Assembly: GCA_903933475.1 (NCBI GenBank)
Contig: CAIZKE010000036.1
Coordinates: 1 to 21,868, forward strand
Direction of reading: 5' to 3'
Length of the DNA stretch: 21,868 nt
Source of the DNA: an uncultured Alphaproteobacteria bacterium
Lineage (GTDB): Bacteria > Pseudomonadota > Alphaproteobacteria > Caulobacterales > Caulobacteraceae
Shown in pieces: positions 6,882 through 15,330 of this stretch. A model generated the notes under the pieces. That model searched no databases and had not been told where the DNA came from. It saw only the letters and a list, made by a program, of their open reading frames with translations. The position numbers and the translations under genes were made by a program. The stretch's first letter is position 1; every line of letters starts with the position of its first letter.

Positions 6882-9845
6882 TTGAGCAGCAACTCGATCC
6901 GCAGGCGTCTTCTGGCGTCGACAGTCCTCGCCGGCGCCATCGCCTCTGTGGCGGGCGTCTCTTACGCCGCCGATGCGGACGTCTCAGAAATTGTCGTAAC
7001 GGGTTCCCGCATCGTCCGTCAGGACTTCGTGGCTATCAGCCCGGTGACCACCGTGGGCGCCGAGACTATCCAGGGGACCGGTACGCTGACCGTTGAGACC
7101 CTCCTCAACGAACTGCCTCAGATCGTCCCGGGCAACACCCGGACCTCCAACAACGCGGGCGGTGAAGACTTCGCCACCGTCGACCTGCGGGGCCTCGGCC
7201 CGGGCCGCACCCTGGTGCTGGTGAACGGTGAGCGTGTGCCGGCCTCCTCGACCACTGGCGTGGTTGACCTCAACACCATCCCCGCTTCGCTGATCTCGCG
7301 CATCGAGGTCGTAACGGGCGGTGCCTCGGCGGTGTACGGCTCCGACGCCGTCGCTGGCGTCGTGAACTTTATCCTGAAGGATAACTTCGAAGGCGCTGAG
7401 CTTAACGTCTCTTACGGCTCAAGCTTCGACGGCTACCAACCCGAATATGAAATCAACGGCGCTATCGGCGGTGATTTTGCCAACGGCCGCGGTAACATTG
7501 CCACCTTCGCGTCCTACTACAGCCGCGACAAGGTCGGTCAGGGCGAATTCGACTACTCGAAGAAGTCAGCTGCAGCCGTCGGTGACGCGAACGACAACTA
7601 CTTCGTGGTCGACACCTACGACGAGGCCAACAAGATCCTTTCCGCAGGTGGTTACGTCGCATTCTCTGGCGGTTCGAGCACCCCGGCCTGGGGCGTGATC
7701 CCCACCGGTCAGGGCTTCCAGAATCTCGCCACTCTCCTGCCCTCCCAGTTCGGTGCCGGCACCTACGACACCAACTGTGATGGCGTCGCGAACACCACGG
7801 CTTACAACAGCGGAAACCTGACCTTCGACCCCACCGGCAAGCTTTCGCCGTCCCAGACTTCAGGTGCCTGCGCCGTACCTTCCGGTCAGGGAGACCGCTC
7901 GGGTATCCGCGGGGGGTCGACGCGCTACAACTACGCGCCCGATAACTACCTGATCACCCCAGCAGAGCGCATCAACTTCACCACCATTCTGTCCTATGAC
8001 ATTACGGACGATATCAAGGCCAAGGTGAACCTGAACCTTTCGAACTCCAACCAGGAAGTCCAGCTGGCGCCGACGCCCGCCGGCCCCGGTACGGAGATCA
8101 CGGTCACCCCCACCCCGGCCATGCTGTCCTACATCCAGTCGTCCCACCCGGACCTCTACACCGCCATCCAGGGCCGCACGAACCCGGCCGCCCCGTTCAA
8201 GATGTACCGTCGCTTCAATGAGGTGGGCACCCGTAACGCGTTCAACGAGAACAACGCCTACTACCTGCTGGCCACCGTCGACGGCAAGATGACGGATACC
8301 TGGTCGTGGAGCATCACGGGAAGCTACGGTACGAGCCGGTTTGACTCGCGCGGTACCAACAGCGTCAACTCGACCGCCCTGAACCAGGGTCTGGCCGGGT
8401 GCCAAACGGCTGTGGGTGCCTCGCTGGGCTCCGCCGCCCTTCCGGGTTGCGTCACCCTCGACGTCTTCGGTGAAAACACCCTTACGGCGAAGATGGTAGA
8501 CTTCATTCGGGTCACTACCTTCTCAAGCACCGACATCGAGGAAAGCCGAATCTCGGGCTTCATCCGCGGCAACGCATTCGAACTGCCCGCCGGCCCCGTG
8601 GCCGTTGTGGTGGGCGCGGAGTATCGGGAGTCCAGCGCCGCCTTCCGCGTGGACAACGAGCAGCGCACCGGTAACATCAAGGGCTTCAACGCCACCCAGG
8701 ACCAGGCGGGGTCTATCGACGTCGGTGAACTGTACGGCGAAATTGCTGTGCCTCTGCTGAAGGACGTATTCCTGGTGCAATCCCTCGAGATCGAGGCGGG
8801 TTACCGTTTCTCGGACTATTCGAGCATCGGCGGCACGTCCACTTACAAGGTCGGCATGAACTACGCTCCGATCTCGTCGGTCCGGGTTCGCGGCGTCTAC
8901 AACAAGGCGGTCCGCGCCCCGAACGTGTTTGAGCTCTTCCAGGCGGGCGACCAGGGCTTTCCATCCTACGTAGACCCCTGCAACGCCAACCGGAACCCCT
9001 CGGCGTCGACCCTGGCCTTCTGCTCGGCCAAGGCTGGCGGCTTCAATTACGCGGGCTACGCCCAGCCGAACTCCCAGACACAGTCCTTCGCCTTCGGCAA
9101 CCCGGACCTGCTGCCCGAGACAGCTGAAACCTACACCGCCGGGATCGTCTTCCAGCCAGAAACCTTCGTGCTGGGCGACATCAAGGCGAGCGTCGACTAC
9201 TACAATATCAAGATCACCGACGCGATCGGGGGTCTGGGCGCAGGCTTCTTCCTCAGCCAGTGCTACACCGGTCAGGACCTGGCCAGCGATGCCTGTCAGC
9301 GGATCAACCGGGATTCCAGTACTGGCAACTTGATTTCGGTGAACACCGCCCGTGGTAACATCTCGGAAATTGAGACGGCGGGTTACGACGTCCAGGTCGA
9401 CTACACCCTCGACTTCGATGCCCTGAACCTCCCGGGTCGATTGAACGTCAACGAGCTGTTCTCGTATATGGAAACCTATACGGTGGATGGTGCGGAACAG
9501 GTTGGCTACAACAGTGCAGGTGTCGGTGGTGCCTCTCCGGAGTGGAAGTCGGTCCTGTCGGCGACCTATTCGCTCAACGATTGGCAGGTCCTAGCCCGTT
9601 GGAGCTACACGCCGACCATGTTGGCGGCGAGCTTCGAGAACGAGCTCCCGGCTGCGTCCTTCGTAGATGTCTCGGCCCGCTGGAACTTCAATGACCGGAT
9701 CCAGTTCACGGGCGTGATCGGCAATCTCATGGATGAGCGTCCGCCGCAGATCACCGAAGGTCTCTTCGGCCAGGCGAACACGGATGTGCAGCTGTACCGC
9801 GTGCTCGGGCGTACCTTCCAGGTGAAGGCCCGGCTGCGCTTCTAA
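6882..9845 (+). CDS. TonB-dependent outer membrane receptor
   Basis: A 987-residue outer-membrane transporter that uses TonB energy to bring a ligand into the periplasm. It has a signal peptide (LSSNSIRRRLLASTVLAG... to VSYA, cleavage near residue 29) and a TonB-box-like segment 'VSEIVVTGSRI'. The plug domain runs to about residue 165 and contains 'DLRGLGPGRTLVLVNGERV' and 'VVTGGASAVYGSDAVAGVVNF'. A long beta-barrel follows, ending in the aromatic 'VKARLRF'. The barrel carries four close cysteine pairs (299/330, 507/523, 700/714, 794/805), likely disulfides in surface loops. The start is TTG 6882. The ligand cannot be predicted; this subgroup includes peptide, sugar and siderophore receptors. 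It ends at a strong terminator and faces an exported S9 peptidase gene convergently. Confidence 0.93.
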   Translation: MSSNSIRRRLLASTVLAGAIASVAGVSYAADADVSEIVVTGSRIVRQDFVAISPVTTVGAETIQGTGTLTVETLLNELPQIVPGNTRTSNNAGGEDFATVDLRGLGPGRTLVLVNGERVPASSTTGVVDLNTIPASLISRIEVVTGGASAVYGSDAVAGVVNFILKDNFEGAELNVSYGSSFDGYQPEYEINGAIGGDFANGRGNIATFASYYSRDKVGQGEFDYSKKSAAAVGDANDNYFVVDTYDEANKILSAGGYVAFSGGSSTPAWGVIPTGQGFQNLATLLPSQFGAGTYDTNCDGVANTTAYNSGNLTFDPTGKLSPSQTSGACAVPSGQGDRSGIRGGSTRYNYAPDNYLITPAERINFTTILSYDITDDIKAKVNLNLSNSNQEVQLAPTPAGPGTEITVTPTPAMLSYIQSSHPDLYTAIQGRTNPAAPFKMYRRFNEVGTRNAFNENNAYYLLATVDGKMTDTWSWSITGSYGTSRFDSRGTNSVNSTALNQGLAGCQTAVGASLGSAALPGCVTLDVFGENTLTAKMVDFIRVTTFSSTDIEESRISGFIRGNAFELPAGPVAVVVGAEYRESSAAFRVDNEQRTGNIKGFNATQDQAGSIDVGELYGEIAVPLLKDVFLVQSLEIEAGYRFSDYSSIGGTSTYKVGMNYAPISSVRVRGVYNKAVRAPNVFELFQAGDQGFPSYVDPCNANRNPSASTLAFCSAKAGGFNYAGYAQPNSQTQSFAFGNPDLLPETAETYTAGIVFQPETFVLGDIKASVDYYNIKITDAIGGLGAGFFLSQCYTGQDLASDACQRINRDSSTGNLISVNTARGNISEIETAGYDVQVDYTLDFDALNLPGRLNVNELFSYMETYTVDGAEQVGYNSAGVGGASPEWKSVLSATYSLNDWQVLARWSYTPTMLAASFENELPAASFVDVSARWNFNDRIQFTGVIGNLMDERPPQITEGLFGQANTDVQLYRVLGRTFQVKARLRF

Positions 9846-9874
9846 GACGGACTTTTCGTCCGAGCGATCGGATC

Positions 9875-9907
9875 GGGGCGGCGGGGAAACCTGCCGCCCC
9901 TTTTTTT
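9875..9907 (+). terminator. Rho-independent terminator of the TonB receptor gene
   Basis: GGGGCGGC (9875-9882) pairs with GCCGCCCC (9893-9900). Inner pairs extend the stem to 11 bp around a GAAA tetraloop (9886-9889), and seven T residues follow at 9901-9907. It lies 30 bp after the stop codon. A smaller hairpin (CGGAC/GTCCG, 9848-9862) precedes it. Confidence 0.92.
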
Positions 9908-10075
9908 GCCTGCTCCGTGAGGAAGTACCCGTTGGGGGCTGGCCCGTGGGGCTCTTCGCCCAGGCGCATGACCGCCCGCCCCCCCCATTAAGGAAGGCTG
10001 CAGAGGTCTCAATTTTAGGGCTGCCTCCGGACCTAAGGACTACGCCGGTCGGCCCGGGGGGTCAGCCCGTCGGCG
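9908..10075. other. Convergent intergenic tail, nothing recognised
   Basis: This is the rest of the 230-bp gap between the receptor and S9 peptidase genes. It contains a run of eight C residues (9979-9986) and no supported gene, RNA or clear second terminator. Confidence 0.5.
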
Positions 10076-12211
10076 TCAGGGGCGCGGGGTGCGCACCCCT
10101 GGACCGATGTGAGAGGACACAAAGGAGACTGCTTCGCCCAAGGCGGCCGCCCAGCCATCCGCCTGGTCAGGATCGGGGCTGTGATCGGCGTCTTTGATGG
10201 TGACGAGGCGCACAGTCTTTCCTTGCTGGGCAAGGGCCTTCTGCAGGATCACGCTCTGGTCATAGGGGACGGTCAGGTCCTCATCACCATGGATCAGCAG
10301 GAGGGGGATGGAGACCTTGTCCGCATTCCGGGCGGAGGAGTTCGCCATCAGAATGGACCTATCCTTGTCAGGGTCCCCAATGGCGCTCGTCCAGTACTTG
10401 TAGCTGACGCTGGTCGACCCAGCGGCCAAGCTCCCGAAGACGTCTTTGCCCGTGGAGCCATCGCGGACCCAGCGCAGCATTTCCGGCAGGTCCGATACCC
10501 CGGCACCAGCGACCGAGCACTTGAAGATATCCGTATTCTTGAAGGCTGCGGTCATGGCGGTATAGCCGCCGTAGGACCAACCCATGATGCAAACCCGGGA
10601 CGGATCGATGGCCCCGGTCTTGATGAGGCTAGTGGTAGCATCCGCTACGTCCAGCTGCATCCGCTGGCCCCACTGGCGGTGACCGGATTCCACGAAGGCG
10701 CGGCCAAGGCCAGCGCCCCCCCGGAAGTTCGGCTGAAGCACAGCATAGCCCCGCGTCGCAAAGGTGTGGGCGAAGGGATCGGAGCCGAAAACATCCCGGC
10801 CTTCGGGGCCGCCGTGGGGTATGACCACAAGGGGCAGGTTCCTGTCGGCCCCGGTCGCCCCTGGGGGCAGCCAAAGGTAGCCCCATTGGGCCTTTCCGTC
10901 GGAGGTGGTGTAGTTAAAGACCTTTGCGGTGGGCAGAAGCGCCGGATTGATATCCGGGTGGGCCTGGAAGAGGACGCTCAACGATTTCTTGCCGTTGTCG
11001 TAGATGTAGTACGTCCCCAGGTCTTTCGGGCCGAAGGTCCGGACAAGCCAGCGCTCGCTCCCGCCTTCCGAGCGGGAGACAAGGGAGAGGTTCACATCCG
11101 GTCCCAGGGCCTTGGAAAGGCCGGTCCAGATTTTACCGAAGGTTGGGTCCTTCGCCTCGCAGGCCAGCCGGTACTCGATCCAGCAGGCGCCAAGGACCGT
11201 TCGGCTCTCACGATCAACGATGACACGCTGGACGTCGAAGTCTGGGCTGGAGGCGATCTCCTCTCCGTACTCGCCGGTGCTCGTGTTGTAAGTAAAGGCA
11301 GCGCTCTTGTCCGCGCCCTCCCGACGGGCAAGGACGATCATCTCGTTCGGCTTCACGCCGGGTGAAACGGGGGTAAATGTAGGCGCGCTATTGGCCCCTT
11401 CCGAGCCCTTGAACCGGACAATCTCGATCCAGTCCTTGGTCCCTGCCGGGCGACGCTTCCAGACCAGACCCCGCCCGCCTTCGATCACATCCTGTCGCAG
11501 GACCGGCGTCCCGGTAACATCTGTCTCCCAGTTGAACGTGTTGGCATCGCCGCGCTCGATTTCCTCGCGAGCGCCGGTCTCTACATTGACCCGCCAGAGG
11601 GCGGCACCGCCCTCCTTCGGAACAATCAGGAGAACATTCTTTGGGTCCGAGGGTAGATCGTCGATGAGCCCCGCGCTCACGGACTTATCGAATCCCTGAT
11701 CACGCGTGGGGTCATAGAGCGAAAGCAGTCCGGTTCCGTCGGTATTGGAGGAATAAATCATCCGATAGCGGGCGACACCTTCGTCGACATTGCCTCTCCG
11801 ATCGGCGTTGTTGTTGCCATGGACGATCCGAACCCGTTGGGAAAGGCCGAAGATGACGCGGCTGTTTCCTTTGAAGTAGACGAAATCAACCCGCATGTTC
11901 TGGTCGGAGCGTGCAACGGAAAGAGGTTTGATTGTACCGCTGTCGACATCGATCAGCAGAAGTATATCTCCCGCCGCCTCCCGTTTGACCGTCACAACCT
12001 TCCGGCCATCTGGGGAAAGACGGGCGGATCTGTAGTCCGGGTGGCCGACGAATGTCGCGAGAGGAATCTCAGGCTGCGCTTGGGCCAGGGCCTGAGCTTG
12101 CGCCTGAGTTGGGCCGAAACCCAATACCCCCGCCCCCAGTAGGACTGCACAAATTGCAGACCGCGCTGCGGATGTGCGCCAATACTGGCGGTTTGATCTT
12201 ACTCCAAGCAT
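10076..12211 (-). CDS. Exported S9 family serine peptidase (prolyl oligopeptidase/acylaminoacyl peptidase type)
   Basis: A 711-residue enzyme that likely cleaves short peptides in the periplasm or at the outer membrane. The N-terminus has a signal peptide (MLGVRSNRQYWRTSAARSA, then a hydrophobic core), followed by a Gln-Ala-rich tail (QAQAQALAQAQ). A beta-propeller region comes next ('SARLSPDGRKVV', 'MIYSSNTDGTG'), then the C-terminal alpha/beta-hydrolase domain. The catalytic triad is visible: S546 in GWSYGGY, D645 in HGDEDLTVPY and H677 in DADHS. The oxyanion motif PHGGPEGRD is present. ATG 12211 is chosen because AAGGGG precedes it by 9 nt and the signal peptide follows directly. ATG 12253, 2 bp after the sppA stop, is the alternative. 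It is probably co-transcribed with sppA and is convergent to the TonB receptor. Confidence 0.9.
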   Translation of the reverse strand: MLGVRSNRQYWRTSAARSAICAVLLGAGVLGFGPTQAQAQALAQAQPEIPLATFVGHPDYRSARLSPDGRKVVTVKREAAGDILLLIDVDSGTIKPLSVARSDQNMRVDFVYFKGNSRVIFGLSQRVRIVHGNNNADRRGNVDEGVARYRMIYSSNTDGTGLLSLYDPTRDQGFDKSVSAGLIDDLPSDPKNVLLIVPKEGGAALWRVNVETGAREEIERGDANTFNWETDVTGTPVLRQDVIEGGRGLVWKRRPAGTKDWIEIVRFKGSEGANSAPTFTPVSPGVKPNEMIVLARREGADKSAAFTYNTSTGEYGEEIASSPDFDVQRVIVDRESRTVLGACWIEYRLACEAKDPTFGKIWTGLSKALGPDVNLSLVSRSEGGSERWLVRTFGPKDLGTYYIYDNGKKSLSVLFQAHPDINPALLPTAKVFNYTTSDGKAQWGYLWLPPGATGADRNLPLVVIPHGGPEGRDVFGSDPFAHTFATRGYAVLQPNFRGGAGLGRAFVESGHRQWGQRMQLDVADATTSLIKTGAIDPSRVCIMGWSYGGYTAMTAAFKNTDIFKCSVAGAGVSDLPEMLRWVRDGSTGKDVFGSLAAGSTSVSYKYWTSAIGDPDKDRSILMANSSARNADKVSIPLLLIHGDEDLTVPYDQSVILQKALAQQGKTVRLVTIKDADHSPDPDQADGWAAALGEAVSFVSSHIGPGVRTPRP

Positions 12212-12255
12212 CGCAAGTTTCCCCTTAGCAGAAGTCAATTCCTGCGCATCCATCC

Positions 12256-14034
12256 TCAGAACCCCGTCTCTTCAGGAACTCTTACAGATATAGCCCCCGC
12301 CGGCTTGCGGCTCCAGGCTATTTCATCGAGGATCGCTTCGGCCCGGGGGTCGCCCAGGATCCAGGCTGTCGCCGCCAGGCTGCGGGCCGAAGTCGCTGAG
12401 ACCCCGAACATGCGGCTGATGGCCTCCAAGGGCGTGCCTTCCGAGGCCATCCACTTCAGGCGCAGTTCCTCGTTCGTGCCGGACAGGGCGCGGGCCCGGT
12501 CCACGGCGTCGTAGAAGCCGCCGATCTGGTCGACGAGGCCCAGCTCCCGGGCCTGGGCCCCGGTCCAGACCCGTCCCTTGGCGATGGCCTCGACCCGCTC
12601 GACGGGCAGGCGGCGGCCCTCGGAAACCCGTCCGATGAAGCGGGCGTAGATCTGGTCCATCCAGCGGGCGAAGGCGGCGCGCTGGCTGTCCGTGAGGCCG
12701 GATCCCAGGGCGAAGGCGGAGGCATAGTCGGAACCCACCCCCACCTGCCGCAGGTCGACCCCAAACCGGGCCAGGGCCTCGCCGACGGCGAACTTGCCGC
12801 CAAAGACGCCGATGGACCCGGTCAGGGTCGTGGGCTGGGCCACGATGGCCGACGCGCCCGAGGCGATCCAGTAGCCGCCAGACGCTGCATAGGGGCCCAT
12901 GGAGACCACGACCGGTTTCCCGGCGGACTTGGCGCTCTCAATGGCCCGCCGGATCTGCTCCGAGGCGGTGTCGGAACCCCCGGGCGAGTTCACCCTCAGG
13001 ACGATGGCCTTGACGTCCTTGTCCTTCACGGCGTCATTCAGGGTCTCCTCCAGGAGGTCGGAGTAGATTGCGTCCCCGGAGGCAAAGGGATTGGAGCCGC
13101 CGTCGCCGCCGGTGACGATGCCGCCCTCGGCAGCGATCACGGCGATGGCCGGTCCCATGGACGGGCCAACGTCATGCACGCTACGGGCATAGGCCCCGAT
13201 GTCGCGGAACACAGCGTCCTTGCCGGCCCGGTCGGACAGCTGCTTGCGGGCGGAGTCGAGATAGTCGACCCGGTCGATCAGGTTGAGCCGGAGGGCGTCC
13301 TCAGCCATCAGCGGGCCGGACTCCAGGGAGGCCTTCAGGGTGGCGGGCGTTTGGCGCCGGTCCGCTGCAGCCCGGTTGATCGCCGTGCCGTAGATCGACT
13401 CCAGCATGGACTGGGTCGCCTCCCGGTGGGCTGGGGTGTAGTCCGACTGCAGGTAGCCGTTGACGGCGTTCTTGAATTCCTTGCGCTGCTCGTAATCGGC
13501 GCGGACACCGTAGCGATCGAAGAAGCGCTTCAGGAAGATGTCCTCAGACGCCAGGCCGGTAGCCTGCAGGGAGGATCCGGGCTGCATCCAGACCTGGCCG
13601 CCCGCGGCTGCCAGCATGTAGGTCGAGGGCGTGGCACCCGCAGGATAGAGGCCCTGGCTGAAGACGATCAGCGGCTTGCCGGTCTTGCGGAAGCGGCGCA
13701 GGGCGTCGGAGATCTCATCGGCCATGGCGGGCTCCATGCCGGACTCAGGCAGGCGCACCAGGAGGCCGCGGACATGATCGTCCGTCTCGGCCTTGCGCAG
13801 GGTGGCGATGATCCGCATCACGGACAGGGTGGGTTGCCCGAAACTGGCAAAGGGGTTGGCCCGGTCCTGGTCGGTGATCTCCTGCCTCAGGTCGAGCTCG
13901 ACCACTGTCCGGGCAGGAACGGGCTCGGGCCGCGAGGCCCCAGCCGCCAGGACGATCAGCAGGAAGGGTACGCCCACGAGGAACAGCATCAGACCGGCGA
14001 AGACGCCAGCCATGGTCAGTAGGAACTGCTTCAT
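12256..14034 (-). CDS. sppA: Signal peptide peptidase SppA, 67K type
   Basis: An inner-membrane serine protease that degrades cleaved signal peptides in the plane of the membrane. The protein is 592 residues with one N-terminal anchor helix (about residues 5-31). It has the duplicated ClpP/crotonase-like domains of the long SppA form. The Ser-Lys dyad is present: K188 in 'EFKNAV' of the first half (equivalent of E. coli K209) and S385 in 'PYAASGGYW' of the second half (equivalent of S409). 'LRVNSPGGS' at about 346-354 and 'TGSIGVFGGKF' are also typical. The start ATG 14034 has only a weak ribosome binding site (GGGA). The downstream S9 peptidase gene follows within 2-44 bp and is likely in the same transcript. 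Confidence 0.95.
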   Translation of the reverse strand: MKQFLLTMAGVFAGLMLFLVGVPFLLIVLAAGASRPEPVPARTVVELDLRQEITDQDRANPFASFGQPTLSVMRIIATLRKAETDDHVRGLLVRLPESGMEPAMADEISDALRRFRKTGKPLIVFSQGLYPAGATPSTYMLAAAGGQVWMQPGSSLQATGLASEDIFLKRFFDRYGVRADYEQRKEFKNAVNGYLQSDYTPAHREATQSMLESIYGTAINRAAADRRQTPATLKASLESGPLMAEDALRLNLIDRVDYLDSARKQLSDRAGKDAVFRDIGAYARSVHDVGPSMGPAIAVIAAEGGIVTGGDGGSNPFASGDAIYSDLLEETLNDAVKDKDVKAIVLRVNSPGGSDTASEQIRRAIESAKSAGKPVVVSMGPYAASGGYWIASGASAIVAQPTTLTGSIGVFGGKFAVGEALARFGVDLRQVGVGSDYASAFALGSGLTDSQRAAFARWMDQIYARFIGRVSEGRRLPVERVEAIAKGRVWTGAQARELGLVDQIGGFYDAVDRARALSGTNEELRLKWMASEGTPLEAISRMFGVSATSARSLAATAWILGDPRAEAILDEIAWSRKPAGAISVRVPEETGF

Positions 14035-14126
14035 TACGGATCCCGGGGGCGGTTTAGGAATTCAGACCCTAACCCGGGACAGACGGCGCGCCAATGGACC
14101 CCGCTCCCGACGTCGGATCGATCGGC

Positions 14127-14975
14127 TCAGAAGGCGTGGAGGAAGGCAAACACCCGAGAAAAGTCCCCCCGGCGGGCGGCGGCATCGTGGACCCAGAAGA
14201 AGAGACGTCCCCGCCGCATCCACTCCAGACCGGCGGCCGGATCGCTGTCGACCTGCAGGAAAAGTCGCCAGTGTTGGGCGGCGGAGATCGTCTCGGCGGT
14301 GATGTCGTCGGGATCGAAGGTCCGGACGTCGCCCGTCCCGGCGGCCGCCGCTGCGCACTGGATCTCCATGTCATCCCCCTGAAGGATGCCCGGGTAACCG
14401 CCGACCTGGTGGGCGGGCTCCGGCGACAACATCTCCAGGACAGCCGCCTCCAGGGTCAGGGTCTCGGCCTTGGTCAGGGACTTCCAGTCGAACGCGATGC
14501 GCTCGTCCGCATAGGACATCCGCGGGGTCGGCATCAGGGGGAAGGCGGCGATCCGGCTTCGCGGTCGCAGGTCATCCGGCGGCGCGACAGGTCTGGCAGG
14601 GCCCGTCTCCAGGCGGACGATGCAGGCGCCAGGCTGCTCGGGCTCGAAGTCCTGGGGGCGGTCGCCCATGTCGAGGAAGACGTGCAGCCGGCCTTCAGGG
14701 GGCAGCCAGTCAGGCCCGCCCGCCGCGTGCACCTCCTGCAGGTCGATGCGCGCGAGGCAGGCCATGGGCCTGTCCCGGAACCTGGGCCAGTCGCCGGAAA
14801 CGTCCGCCTCGCCCCCCAGCCGGGTCCGTCCCTCGCCGCCGGGAACGAGATGGAGGCAGGGCTGAGCCTCGGCATGAATCCGGTCGAGGATGGCCTGGAC
14901 CTGGTCGGTCGGCGGCGCGATCGCCTGAGGCCTACCCTGGAAGAGCCCACCCAAGAAGCTGAAGACGCCCGCCAT
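14127..14975 (-). CDS. DUF1963 / YwqG family protein
   Basis: A 282-residue soluble protein of the DUF1963 (YwqG-like) family, whose function is not established. The family core is clear: 'FMDMGDRP'-like strand (LDMGDRPQDFEP, about 101-112), 'HQVGGYPGILQGDDMEIQC' from H189, and 'HWRLFLQVDSD' near 235-245. It ends with 'GRLFFWVHDAAARRGDFSRVF'. The N-terminus 'MAGVFSFLGGLFQGRP' is mildly amphipathic; there is no signal peptide. ATG 14975 has GAGGG about 8 nt upstream. A LexA-type GTTC-N7-GTTC box lies 38 nt before the start, which hints at SOS control. The gene stands alone, 92 bp from sppA on the same strand. Confidence 0.87.
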   Translation of the reverse strand: MAGVFSFLGGLFQGRPQAIAPPTDQVQAILDRIHAEAQPCLHLVPGGEGRTRLGGEADVSGDWPRFRDRPMACLARIDLQEVHAAGGPDWLPPEGRLHVFLDMGDRPQDFEPEQPGACIVRLETGPARPVAPPDDLRPRSRIAAFPLMPTPRMSYADERIAFDWKSLTKAETLTLEAAVLEMLSPEPAHQVGGYPGILQGDDMEIQCAAAAAGTGDVRTFDPDDITAETISAAQHWRLFLQVDSDPAAGLEWMRRGRLFFWVHDAAARRGDFSRVFAFLHAF

Positions 14976-15303
14976 GACGGTTTCCCTCGTTGATCCTGTC
15001 CTTGCGAATTTTCGTTCCCAGTCTGTTCGAATTGTGGCGAGGGGTAACCTTCATTTCGATTTCGCGGTCGGAGCCCGGTGGGTGTTCTCGGCAACGTCGG
15101 CCGTCCTGGAGGCTGCCGAAGTCGGGAAGGCCTTCTGCCAGTCGGTGGAGCCGTACCAAATGCGCCGGATGGTCTTGATTCCGAGTACTTCGAGAAAGAG
15201 CCGGCTCGTCTTTGGGCGCTCGTGACCAGGCGATCAAGTCTAAGCGCCGACGTAATGGCGTGGGCACATTTCAGCTGAGCTGCTTCGCTCGAGTATCGTC
15301 GAT
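14976..15303. other. Gap upstream of the DUF1963 gene with no supported gene
   Basis: About 330 bp between the DUF1963 gene start and the methyltransferase gene end. Apart from the LexA-type box near its left end, I see no gene with a ribosome binding site or recognisable domain. Short open frames here have biased, arginine- and proline-rich translations typical of chance frames in G+C-rich DNA. Confidence 0.5.
15014..15028. promoter_or_regulatory. LexA-type (alphaproteobacterial SOS) box
   Basis: GTTC-CCAGTCT-GTTC is an exact match to the alphaproteobacterial LexA consensus GTTC-N7-GTTC. It lies 38 nt before the start of the DUF1963 gene, the only gene it could control at this distance. With eight fixed bases, about 0.7 matches would be expected by chance in a window this size on both strands, so position is the main support. 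Confidence 0.5.
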
Positions 15304-15324
15304 GGACGTCTTGTCTAGACGTCC
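15304..15324 (-). terminator. Hairpin just after the methyltransferase stop
   Basis: GGACGTC (15304-15310) and GACGTCC (15318-15324) form a perfect 7-bp stem with a 7-nt loop, 6 bp past the TAA stop. No T-run follows on the minus strand, so it would be a U-tract-poor terminator or a 3' stabilising hairpin. Confidence 0.45.
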
Positions 15325-15330
15325 TCCCGT

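Noticed and set aside
14045..14085. Two CCCGGG sites flanking the sppA upstream region, as an operator pair
   Set aside because: CCCGGG is common in G+C-rich DNA, and the spacing and context gave no further support.
15066..15073. 8-bp copy (GGTCGGAG) of the tRNA-Pro 3' end in the gap beyond the methyltransferase, as a possible island att site
   Set aside because: Far too short; real tRNA att repeats are usually 15 bp or more, and no integrase is present.
14932..15267. 111-residue open frame on the minus strand across the gap upstream of the DUF1963 gene
   Set aside because: It overlaps the DUF1963 start, has Arg/Pro-rich random-looking composition, no ribosome binding site and no recognisable domain.
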